Origin: Bolinopsis microptera | Lineage: Eukaryota; Ctenophora; Tentaculata; Lobata; Bolinopsidae | DNA length: 64,000 bases | Reading direction: 5' to 3' | Assembly (NCBI RefSeq): GCF_026151205.1 | Contig: NC_087074.1 | Coordinates: forward strand, 10,325,226-10,389,225 | Shown: positions 1 to 11,800 of the stretch, piece by piece | Layout of the letters: every line of letters starts with the position of its first letter | How positions within the stretch are numbered: the first letter of the stretch is position 1 | Notes under the pieces: generated by a model | Told to the model about the DNA's origin: nothing | Databases searched by the model: none | Seen by the model: the letters and a program-made list of their open reading frames with translations, nothing else | Translations under genes and position numbers: made by a program

Positions 1-868
1 CCAAACGTTTGAACCTTTAAATTAACTAGGAAAGTCAATCCTCAACTTGACTTTTACTGTTTTAAACAGATATGATGATATTAACTTAATTTATTATTAT
101 TTTTTTTTTTTTTACATACTCCTTCTTAGTGTGGTGACTTGGGGTCCATAAATATAACAATACAAGCTGATAAACCAAAAAGAACAACTGGGGTAGGTAG
201 GTAGCCCTGGTGGGTGCGTAAACTTTACGGTCTGCTCTCTCCAAGATCAGCCTGCTTCTCCATTTTACCGTGAAGCCTAATTTCTAGTTTTTATAAAATA
301 TACAATGCAAGTGCAGGTTTACTAATCTTAATCTACTTAACAACTCAATAGCCCAAGTCACCATACCCGTAGTATATTCCATGGTAATAGAAGAGCTTTA
401 AAGTTTTTCAAATTGTTGCTATAATTGATTTAAATAAAAATTTGTTGTTTTCTTAAATTTGTTGTTTTCTTAAGAATGACAATTCGCGCGGCGCGTCGAA
501 GCGGCGAAGTCCTCCAATTCCATACATAGCATTAAGCTATTCTGCTATTAGTATTATGTCACAATCACACTAGTGAGCGTAATAATTTGGAAAACCCCGG
601 CCGGCGGCATCAGGCCCCTTATATAATTATAATATGTAAACGACCCCTTGATTATAAGTTATATTTAATATTTTGTTCCACTCAGCCGAATATTTAATAA
701 ATCGAGTGTAATAGTTGGGTGACTTCGACGCGCAAGCTTATAGTTATATCATTCTCACTTAAATTATAATTAATTTTCATACACAGTAAAAATTAATTTT
801 CATACAAGATAAAAATAACAAAAAATATTGGGTGGAAAAAAACAGGCTGCGCTTACGGTCCCAGTATG
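1..868. other. gene-free AT-rich flank
   Basis: I see no coding exon here. The stretch is AT-rich, with a short direct duplication of about 19 bp near 440-475 (TTTGTTGTTTTCTTAA twice) and a GC-rich patch near 485-510 and 595-620. It may be intergenic or intronic DNA of a gene lying to the left. Confidence 0.5.
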
Positions 869-1202
<334 letters not shown>

Positions 1203-1339
1203 CTAGCGTCATCTAGCGTCATCTAGCGTCATCTATCATCATCTGGCGATATTTCACGCTAGATGACACTAGATGACGTCATATGTCGAATTTCAACTAT
1301 CAGTAAAGGTCCGAATCATGTTGATGGGGTAAGCGGTAT

Positions 1340-1960
1340 AAAGAACGGTGAATAAAAAAGCGATTATAATCGCTAATAAGCGCTTTTCAATTCCGTTCCA
1401 GCCGGTATTAAAAAGAAGCGCTTATAAGCGCTTTTTTGTACAACCACGTTTAGAACCATGTTGATAGGAAAAACGGTAAAAAGCGGTGGAAAAGATAGAA
1501 AAAGCGGTAAAAAGCGGTAAAATAAAAAGCGACAATAAGCGACAAGGAGCGACAATTGGCGATAAAAAATCGCTTATAAGTGGTTTTTTAAAAAGCGCTC
1601 TGTAGTCGCTCTGTAGGCGCTTTCAAAAAGGCTAAATTGCAGTCAACGTATAATCGCTTATTTATCGCTTATAAACGGCGCTTATAAGCGCTTTTCTGAG
1701 TGGCCGCTTTTCCAGCGCTTATAATCGCTTTATTCTTGGAAATATCGCTTTCGAAGCGATTTAATCGATTAGAAACGACCAAAAAGCGATTATAAGCGCT
1801 AAAAAATAAGGTAATCGCTTTTAAAAATATTTACAGCAATTATAATCGGTTATGAGCGCTTTTATTTGAATCAATTATAATCGCTATAAAAGCGATTATA
1901 AACAGCCTAAACCGATTATAATCGCTAAATAAGCGCTCAGTAGGCGACAATGAGCGCTCA
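1340..1960. repeat. dense field of AGCG...CGCT palindromes
   Basis: About 600 bp packed with degenerate copies of a short palindrome of the type AGCGATTATAATCGCT or AAGCGCTTATAAGCGCTT, often followed by T-runs. Copies occur on both strands at irregular spacing, so this is not a simple tandem array. No coding potential is apparent. It may be a family of snap-back miniature elements or a satellite-like region. Confidence 0.75.
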
Positions 1961-2097
1961 TAGTACAATTTTCTTTATGGAAACTTGCCCTAGATCCGTG
2001 GCACTGGTTCTCCTTTACGACTTTTGATACTTGACCAAAAGTCAAGTATTTGCCTTCTGGGGGAAATATTAGAATTTTTGAAGTGATATTATAAATG

Positions 2098-2248
2098 CCC
2101 AGAATATTATGAATATCTAACATAAAATGGTGGGAACTTATTATAAATACGCAGCATATTATGAATATCTAACATAAAATGGTGGGAACTTATTATAAAT
2201 ACGCAGCATATTATGAATATCTAACATAAAATGGTGGGAACTTGTTAT
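2098..2248. repeat. 52-bp tandem repeat, about 2.8 copies
   Basis: The phrase GAATATCTAACATAAAATGG recurs at 2111, 2163 and 2215, an exact 52-bp period, with nearly identical sequence between copies. Confidence 0.9.
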
Positions 2249-2948
2249 GACAGTTTAGGATCGGGTCGAGGTTAGGTTGTAGCGACTGCTACAGTTAGAG
2301 AAATATGAGAGATCAGACATTAACATGAGAACGAAAATGGGCATTGAAACCCAACTTTCCTCTTAACGAAGATGCGATGAAATTTGGAACTTAACGTTTC
2401 ACAACTATACGGCAGTAGAGTTGTTTTACCCTAATTGTAGATGTCAAATATAATTAGAGTAGCATTATTGTATCGTAATTTTACATATTAAGTATAACAA
2501 GAGTATAATAATTTTGTTTTCTCCCTGGCGAAGTAGTCGATTTAAGTCAATAAGTCTGATATAATTATACTGACATAATTAATTATACCGTATAAAATGG
2601 GGGATTAATCCTGGCCGAACTGAGAAATACTGATCAGTAGTCACCAGATTTAGAACAGGCAATAAAACTCTAGTACCGACTGAAAATACAATCATTAATC
2701 GATTGTGAAAACTTGTTCAACTTACTGGCTGTCTATATTTCAACTAGCTTGTTTTCATCATGATAATGTGACAGGTTAAAAACAGGAGATGTCAGGAATA
2801 TTGGCTCATGATCAAATCTGTCCGGATCAACTTTATCAGGGTATTGTCATTAATACTACATGCAACTTGTCACTAATTATTAATATTTTAGTACAAGAGA
2901 CCAGTCAAGACACCAGGACAGTCAAATACGGGACCTGCAGTTGCAAAG

Positions 2949-4258
2949 ATGACCGATGTCACTGAAAATGGTAATATTTCAACCCAACTAAATATGTACA
3001 TTCATTTCAGTTCAGTACATGTTTTGTCCAGGAATTATTCTGCACAAATTTAATTGATTATTTTGTAACATTTTTCAACATGGCTAGGTCCTAATTTAAG
3101 TCCTAAGTTCTAATCGCAGGTCATACAATGTTGTCAATGGAAGAACAACGGATTCTTCAGTCACTGGAGCGACTCGATGCCAAACTTAAAGGTAAATTTG
3201 AACTCTAGTAATCGGTAATAGGCTGTCAAAGTTCAGTGTTTTCTTGTCAATCATGTTCTTATCACTTTATCAACTTTTTGGGCCTTAGAGGCTTAAGAGA
3301 TGGATAGAGATGGATATTGAGAGTTTAAAATTAACAGATCCAAAATCTAAATCGCCTTACTCAAATTTAGACTTTTTTCTCCTGCAGCTTTCACAACATT
3401 TCCGATCTGGTGTTTTGACCAATAGGCAATATCCAATCATGTCGAGATGCTTAGATCCGATTCTTGGTTTGGGGCAATGTTTGCCAACTGCTGATTTTAA
3501 TCACATAACATATAAATTCGATTGGAATTCTATTCGAGAACACGATGACAACAAAACCATGGGAACAGAAACTTACACCAGATTTTTGCCAAATTTGTTA
3601 CTGTTGTGATGACGCGCGGCAACATTTTAATGATTCAAAGCCTTTTTCCAGTAGTGTGTGTGGTGTAAAACAAGTGAATTGCGCGCGCGTTTCTTAATAT
3701 TTATAAATTCAAAATTTTGTCTGGCTGGCAACAATACCATTAATTATTTAAACTATTAATTATTTAAACGACAGCTTATCCTCCTGTTTAATCCTAAAAT
3801 GTGATTACTATCTGCTGAATGCTGAGCTGAAATTCTTTTAGATAACGGTGCGTACGAAGCAACTGAGCCCAAAACACAGATCGTCACCTTTTCATCGCCA
3901 ACATTAGAAGTTAGTTTGGAAATATTTTATCTGCTTTACTTACTGCTTTCTTTTGTAAATTGCACATCTTAAAGCTGAATCTTTGATTCATATCTATTTC
4001 ATGTTACATCAGATGCTACAATTCGCTATCTATACAATAGTCATAACAATTCTACTTGTTACTTGCTCGCTGCATTATACAACTTAATATATATATAACC
4101 GCACTGCCATTATGACGTATGTTATACTTGTACTTGCATATCAATCATCAGCATGACCGAAACTTTTTTCGTAGGTCTCAAGACCGCAGACGAGAAGTGA
4201 AACATACAAAAGACTCCTAAATAGGAAAACCAACGGGATTTCCTCCAAATACAGATGA
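2949..4258 (+). CDS. small four-exon gene, function unknown
   Basis: Exons 2949-2970, 3120-3191, 3842-3909 and 4175-4258 join in frame across canonical GT-AG introns (phases 1, 1 and 0) into an 81-residue protein ending in TGA at 4256-4258. I do not recognise a family. Residues about 10-31 (LSMEEQRILQSLERLDAKLK) look like a short amphipathic helix or coiled coil. The C-terminus is basic (KRLLNRKTNGISSKYR). There is no signal peptide or membrane segment. The reading frame stays open upstream of the ATG to an acceptor-like TTTTAG at 2886-2891, adding 19 codons rich in K, P and G, so the true start may lie in an earlier exon and this may be the 3' end of a larger gene. Splice signals and phase agreement support a real gene; there is no neighbour clue. 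Confidence 0.5.
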
Positions 4259-6733
4259 TTTGAACGATTAAGGAGGATACGAGTCACCGCACAACTCGAA
4301 AGTTTATTTAATCTTTACAGCTCGATCCTTTAGTCAAATATTTATCTAAAACAGTCTCCGACTTCCTCGCGAGTAAGAAGTAAAGGATTGAAGACATTCT
4401 TGGATCAGCAAAAGTTGTTATCCAGATCATCATCAAACTCGATTTTATTGTGGATTCGAAAGAGCGGTAAAAATGACTGCTAGAAAAAAAAGTTTACTAG
4501 TTTTTTTGCTAATATCTTGAGAAAGCTAAAGAAATAGATTACGACCAGTTCGAATCCATTTTGATTGTTTTAACTGTTTTTGTTAGTGCTGTGTTATATT
4601 ATTCTGTAGGCTCTAGAGATATAGGTAGATTTAGTAGATGTATTTATAAGATTAAGAAACATTCCGAGTGTAACTAGTGTAAATATTAAATGGTATGTTT
4701 TTGTATCAACCTCATACACTTGTTTTACTTTCAACAGGCAACAATCGAAACATAATTCACAGTATGACTTACATTTATCGTATATAAAATTAAAAATGTC
4801 AATAAAATCTTCCCTAAAATCCATTTATTTGCGTTTCGTTCAACAATCGAAGACATGCATATCAGGGGGGCGGCAAATTGTCGTTTGAATGTGGGACGAT
4901 TTTGGAAAACTTAACTAAAGTACTTACTCACTAAAAAGACACTTTTTTAATAGATTTTACCAACGTATTCTCTAAAATCAGTATATTAAAAAAATTGAAG
5001 GGGGAGGCAGCAAAATTTAGCGGCCCACGCCCGTCGCCCCACAGTTAGGTTTCGCTACTGCATGAATGCCGATGGTGCTGAAATGGTGTCTGGTTTTAAG
5101 ATAAAGAGACTGCTATTTTGAAAGCCGCAGCTCCTAATTTAAACTCAGAAGAAGTTTCATCAACGGTTCTTAAACTAAAGAGAGGTACCACCTGGTAGTG
5201 GTACAAAACGTCTGCGATATCTGATTATAATTCCTAAATTCCTGTCAGAGAAACTCGGCAAAACATCACAACGGTGGAGGTGTGACCTATTAAATATAGA
5301 ACCTATAGAAGCTCAAACTCTTTACAAGTTTGACGTCAGAAAAAGGCCGTCCGAATAGGTATTTATTTTGTCAAACTAGCCAAGATCATTTTTATAACGT
5401 GTTTTTTAAGTGATTCTCAATGTCTTGGCAATTAAAGACTTTGGTTGAAAGGTCTTAACCATTTTTTTTTGAAAAGTTTAAACTTGAAATTCCAGAAATA
5501 ATTAATACCTCTGTTTTACTATATAGTGCGAACATGCTACCAAGATTGGTCCATTTAATTGTCCAATTTTTAAATATCTGTCAAATAACAGTGCTTCATG
5601 GCTGCTTCATGGGTGGTGTATAAAGTCATATGAATACTGAATAGCCGGAACGGAGAGACTTGGCAGATAACTTGCAAGATGTCAAATACAAAGTTGTCTG
5701 AGTGCATTGTGCAATGACTGAGTGTTGTTCTTTGGTAAGTCATTTTTGGATTACTCTAAATTGGGAAGGATTGTGGGTGTCGTTTCTACAGAATTATTTC
5801 CTTTTTCATTCTATATATTATATAGAGAATGAAACAGTCATACATACACATAATCATATACACACAATATTGGTTCAATGTTGGCGACATCGATGTCACC
5901 ACAACACTCAACAGGAAAAGGAAACACGTCTTTAAGAATGAATTTAATCGATTACAAAACAACAAATTTAACAAGTCATAAATAACAAATAAAAACTACC
6001 CACGGCTACGTTAGAAACGATGTAATCGTAACAGAAATCCAGAACATCTCATCAGAGAAGCTAATTTTTCAATATGGGGTCGTTCACATATTACGTCATC
6101 ATTTTTTGGACAATTTTTGCCCCCCTTTCCCGTAATCAGTTTCACACATAGCTATTGTGTCAAAACTACACTAGTGTAATCATCTAGAAACATACTCACG
6201 TAATATTTGAACGACCCCTATCAATAAAAACCAACTGGTTCAATTTCACCTTTAGAATGGATACAAAATAAAAGAAAGCTAAGTCGATTAATTCCTCGAT
6301 ATAAACTGATAAACTGGTGAGACGATCCCGAAATAAATTGCACCACGACAGATATAATCTATAATACAACAATATAAATATCGTTTAATCGTTCGTGCCG
6401 AACGGTCAAAACCATCACTTCAACGTGTTAAAGGCTAGGCACCGCCCAACCCCACTGTTATTAGACCAAATAGAGCACCCACTATAGTTACCTCCTGGAT
6501 AGATATGCATTATTTCGAGCACCAAAATTAATATCATTAGTTCGTGAATTGTACGATAAAATCGAGCGGATATCTAGTAGTGTTGGATTGCATAATGCAT
6601 AAGAATGTGAATAAATGCAAGGCTTGAAATAGTGGCCTGGCTATTCAAAACATGATCAATCATGAACCAGAAACGTTAGGTAAAATGTAAATCTAAGCCT
6701 AAACTGGACGATTGGTCTGTTCTTGAAGCGTCC
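4259..6733. other. intergenic region between the small gene and the sushi gene
   Basis: No coding exon recognised. About 60 bp at 4866-4925 (GTCGTTTGAATGTGGGAC and flanks) recurs at 30877-30925, so it is an interspersed repeat. A small palindrome lies at 5808-5834, and a 143-bp TIR element is listed separately. The 3' end of the minus-strand sushi gene lies at the right edge. Confidence 0.5.
6076..6218. mobile_element. 143-bp MITE with about 20-bp TIRs
   Basis: Starts GGGGTCGTTCACATATTACG and ends with the inverted partner CGTAATATTTGAACGACCCC. There is no coding capacity. The flanks read TAT on both sides, a possible short target duplication. It is a non-autonomous DNA transposon; the superfamily is not assigned. 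Confidence 0.8.
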
Positions 6734-8816
6734 TCAATTTTTCTCAGTCTGCCTAACGTCCGACATCTTCCTCATAAGAAGACGGTTAATGACTGATTTA
6801 GTTATCCAATCTTCCCATAGTCTGTATACTCAGAATCTTGTCTGATGCCTTCGCTCGGTATTACCTGCCGTTATCAACCAAATATAGCTGATCAGATTCG
6901 TTTGCCACATCAGTCCAGTTTCCCGGTAACAAGTCCATTGTGTATTTGTATTGATCTTTCCAATCTGCAAATATAGGTATTTTCAAATAAAATCTGTGAG
7001 TGTGGAAACCGAAAGAAAGCCGAGAACTAAACTTTGTCCTGTTAAAAACGTATCCAGAATGGAGCCTCTTTATTTGAAACTTATAAACGTATAAACTTAA
7101 GCTGGTTATGTAAATGATGGAGTGACTGACCACAGGGGGTGCCACACCGCCAGTCCCTCATCTTTACACCTCCGTTCACACAAGTACTGGCTATCTCGGA
7201 CAGTACTGCACAGAAGGGCAGGTACAGGTCCCGTCTCCAGTCCACAAGACACACTTCTGACACACACTGCTCATACATAGAGTCTCCAGGTAACACCTAG
7301 AAACAAGCTACATTTACAAAATGATTTGCATCGATTGACTTGCCCCAAGCATGTCCAAGTAGAGTTGTCTAGTTAACAATAAATAGCATCTTTCTAACCT
7401 TGTGGCAAGAAGAGAAAGGTCCGGAAAGAAGTATACTGCACAAATCTTTAGCTTTAGAGTGGAGTTCCTGGTTGTTATGACATGGGGAGCGTGGGACTGA
7501 GACCACACCACACTTCTCTAATCCAGTCTGAGGGTGGGGAAATGGTTTCAAGTGTTGTATAATATTATGTTCATCAGTTGTGCATGGTTCATGATTAATA
7601 TTGAGAGAGATTCATAACTGGCACACACAGTTCAACACCAAATTAGCTATCAAGCTATCTCATTTGTAGATTAAGGGTATCAAATTAGACGACTTGGAAA
7701 ATCATTTGTATGATCTTACAAGAACTGAACAACCGAACAACAAGCCTACCTCATACGTCTGGACGAACGTCTCCACAGAGGGAGCTATCTTGGCAGCGAG
7801 CCAGATAAATAGATCATCATGTGGGTTGGAGTTGGGAGTCCCACACAGTCCGCACATCCTGTTAACTCCACCTCTCGGCTTCAGAATCTCAACTTGTAAC
7901 AGTCCGTCATACCTGTAGAGAGTGAACGTACAGATAGTGGTAACTCTGCTTTAAAGACAATACTTTTAAGACGTTTGTTTGTGGCAAATATATTTACTGC
8001 TTCTCCAAGTCTCTCTTTGATAATAGATTGAATTGCTCTACTTAACGTTTAACATTACTTTATAGCTTACAGTTACCAAACATCTACCTTGGTCCTTGAT
8101 ATAATTATACCTGAGTACGATGTCGAGGAGTCTGTGTTGTAGGTAGAGGTGAGTCTCAGTTCTGTACACAGTAGTGGAACCGAGTATTTTCTTTCTGTTA
8201 GGTGAAATGTAGTAAACCTGAAGTGAACAGTCAGTTAGGAAATTGTAAAGGGTAAAGTGGTAAAGTAATTATGTAATTATGTGTTTTCTCAAAAAATCAC
8301 ACAAAATACAGCTAGAATGGGAATGATAATTCCCTCCTCTCGTTGTGCAATACCAGCTAGTTTATGGCGTTCAGTATCTTACTAAGATCCAACTTATTGA
8401 ACTAATCGGACTAATTGGATGTTACCTGATCATCGAAGACAATACCCCAGCCCCTCTTAACGGTGATAGAATCAATACCCTTAAAAATAGTTGCTGATAA
8501 GATGCAAGAAGCAGAGCTAGTTTCACTGCATCTTCCCATCTCTCCGTAAATGAAGAAATCGTAATCCTGCGAGTGAAAGAGTAAAAATATCGCCACAATC
8601 TTATCAAGCGTCAAATTGGTATTCTGAGTAAGCAGAAAAAAGGAAATTGGAAGTGTAAAAATGAACTTTATTTAAAATAATATCTGACCCTGCAATCAGT
8701 AGCAAATATGTAGCTGCAACTAGACTGGAACTGGTAAGTCAAACCATCAAACGTTCTGACGAATTGTCCTCCGGATACCGAACACCTTTCGTACATTTCC
8801 AGAAAATTCAACATTG
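6734..8816 (-). CDS. sushi gene exons 26-33: VWD and C8 domains, C-terminus
   Basis: Exons 8689-8816, 8426-8566, 8111-8217, 7750-7912, 7399-7527, 7131-7296, 6865-6964 and 6734-6821. VWD: starts CSVSGGQFVRTFDGLTYQF (the usual GDPH..TFDG region, with GG in place of GDPH), continues through a beta-rich middle, and ends with the signature MCGLCGTPNSN..DD. C8: eight cysteines in KCGVV...SPCH...DLC...SSCHK..., then YEQCVSEVC...PFC...STC. It ends near WRCGTPCG, after which a TIL module would be usual but is missing. The last 61 residues form a tail, partly basic (RLLMRKMSDVRQTEKN), ending in TGA at 6736-6734. VWD-C8 pairs typically support disulfide-linked multimer assembly. Confidence 0.82.
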
Positions 8817-11800
8817 CTGAAGTTAAATTCAACAATTACACCCGGAAACGACCACTTTTAAGTCCCGAACTGGTCAGTACACATATACGTTAGAGGTCTT
8901 TTGTTAGATTAGCAACTACTAACCCAGACCTTATCATGAAACCAAAAAATTGATAACCATCTTTTGACAGAAATGTTTCACTTATATCAGCATAGCACGG
9001 CCAAAATAATAAAAATTCAGAAAGCTACCTTACAAGACATTTTTATAACGTACGAAATGCGACGGTTTTCCCGAAATTTCGCCATATTTTCGGACCGCCA
9101 AAATTTCGGTCGTCGTAATAGAATCCGTCGCATTATTTTTAGCTTATTCCAATAATTGTGGCTTCATCGATTCATTTTGTTCTTGAAAAGTTAGTGATAT
9201 GATGGTGGGACAAATAAACACAATATTCCATGATGAATTTAATGTCAAGTTATACGTTTTAAATTTACAATAAATTACATTTATGTGCTAACATAAACGT
9301 CTTATAGACTAAGTCAAGATAAACAATTTAATACCAAACTCAATAAGTGAAACTGAAAGATTCGAGCCGGACCCCTTAGAGGAAGATGAAGAAATCGATT
9401 TATAAGTTTCATTTTGTTTCAACATGATTTTACCGATTTTTAGAAAATTTTGAATTTCCTTTGTGTCAGAAAACAAAATGATGAAAAATACCCTTATTTT
9501 CTGTGACGTCCGAAATGTGACGGTTTTTGTTCAATTTCGCCATATTTTCGGACCGCCAAAATTTCGGTCGTCGCACATTGGTCCGCCACAAAAATGTCTT
9601 GTAAGGTACTTACCACTGTCTCTACGCGACAATGGAGTTCCTACTACAGGTCCTGTATAAACACCACCTTTGGTGGCCCTCTTACAGGACTTTGTCATTT
9701 TAGCAGGATACTCGCTCTTATCTGATGTCCTACTTGCAATATCTTCTTTTTCTGAGGATAGTGTAGAGCTATTGCAAATAAAGTTTCCACCAAATCGAGA
9801 ATAATCAATATAATATTAACACATACTGCAGAAATCTGTTGCAACACTCACCTGTCTTAATACAAGCCCCATATCCAGGCTCTACACCAGACTCTTTACA
9901 TCGCATCAAACCACTCCCCTCAAGATTGTAACCCTCGTTACACTGTACCCTCTGCGTTACACCCACACTTATATTGTAACTCCCTCCGTGGGGGACTGTA
10001 ACGCCACATTCCCACATCTCACATTCTCCTGGAGACGGCAAGAAAGTTAGCACTAGAGGTGTCAATATTGTATTCGCGACAAAAATGATAGAATTTGGAA
10101 ATAGTCAGTAGTTCTTGCCTTGCATCTTGGTCGACCTATCACGAACAACTCGTGGACTTGTCCACTTCTAGTTATTTACCCATGAACGCGCTGCCACATA
10201 TTTAAAGATCTACGTGTGAACTACCTACCAGGCATTCTATCAAAAAGGTTGTTGCCGAGACAGGTGATATGATGATTGCCACGGAGCTGGTAACCAGGGT
10301 GACAGTGTATCTGGAGTGTGGTGTTTTGTGGGATGTGCCCCCAAACTGAGGGGTAACCGCCCCTTATCTTCGGAGAAACACACACAGCACTCGTGTTATC
10401 TGCCAAATAGTTGTGTTGGAGCTTTGGGAAGGTTTGGGTGGTTATTGTGCAAATGAATTATTGTCGTATGTTAGACTGAGAGGAGTACTATAATTTCGAT
10501 GAACCCAACCTCAAAAAGTCCGTGTCATTATGTGACAAAATAAACACACATAACCTTTTTGTCTTATAATAAACTCACTAACCCTTAACACAGTTGCCGA
10601 GGACTCTATCTAGAGTTCCATTAACAAGGCAGGTAGCTATGGTAGAACCGTTTGAGAAATATTCCTTTTCACAGGACAAAATAACACTGATACCAGGTAA
10701 CATGTTCCCTTCAAAACTCGTCATTCCATTATTTTTCAAAGGAATTTCACACGTCACATTGGCTGGGAGAATAGAAGGAATAAGCTAGGTAGTACTTGAA
10801 ACTGAAGTATAATCTTGCAGCCACAATTATACACGATAGTGTCAATCTCTAAATTATGTTTTATACTACAATGACTGAATACTAGTACTACATAATATGG
10901 AAGACAATTCGTTTGAGAAGGTGCTGAGTATTCGTGAAATAATAGTTTTACTTACTCTGGATACATGAACCAAGACTGACATTGAATAGTTCAGTGCCCA
11001 TACACCGCACTGCATTGTTTCCAACGGGTAGAAAACCATCCTGGAAAGTTCAAATTAATGAAAGCATCAAATCCAGTAGTCGACTGTAGCGAAATTTATA
11101 ATTATCGATGGGAATTATTAGCGGAAATTTTTGTTACCAATTCAAAAAGTAAAGTGTACCCAAAAGAAAGTTGACTAATTACCACACAGGTAAGGGAGTA
11201 TTCGCGACCAGGAGACAGTCTGTAAGGAGACCGTGAGGTGGTGTTGTCCCGGGCTATGGAACAGAACCCGTAACTAGCACAACTACCTAGAGGTCTGTCA
11301 AGAGATCCTGGGGGGGGGGGGGGGGGGGGGGGTCAGTTATTATACCACAATAAAGTTTTCTGTGATTGAACAATTTTTGTCACAGCTAGTACAAAACATC
11401 AATGAATTAAGTTGAATCCAAACCTGTTGGAAGGCATTTAGCCGACTGATGACCGTTTGGTAACCCATAGTTACACGCCATAAACACGGTTTCCCCCTCC
11501 GGTACGAATCCCCTTGCTCCCGTGTATCCGTTATCGATTTCCGGTACTGGACACCGGATTGAACTGCGGCACTTTGGTGTGACCACATCATAAGTACCGT
11601 TCTCATGGCACTTCATTCTCTGTGTACCGACCAGGGTGTAGCCACGCTCACAGTACACGGAGACTATGCTACCTTCGTATATTGTTTTACGGAGATCGTA
11701 TGAGATCCTGATCCCTGAAATAATCATTTGCTTAACCTCTGGGAAAAGTTTGCACAACAACCATATTCAGTTGCACATAAACAAATTATGGAACTTAGAA

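Noticed and set aside
3310-3609. Plus-strand 99-residue frame inside the small gene's intron
   Set aside because: No splice or family support. It begins at an arbitrary ATG and lies between two exons that join in phase without it.
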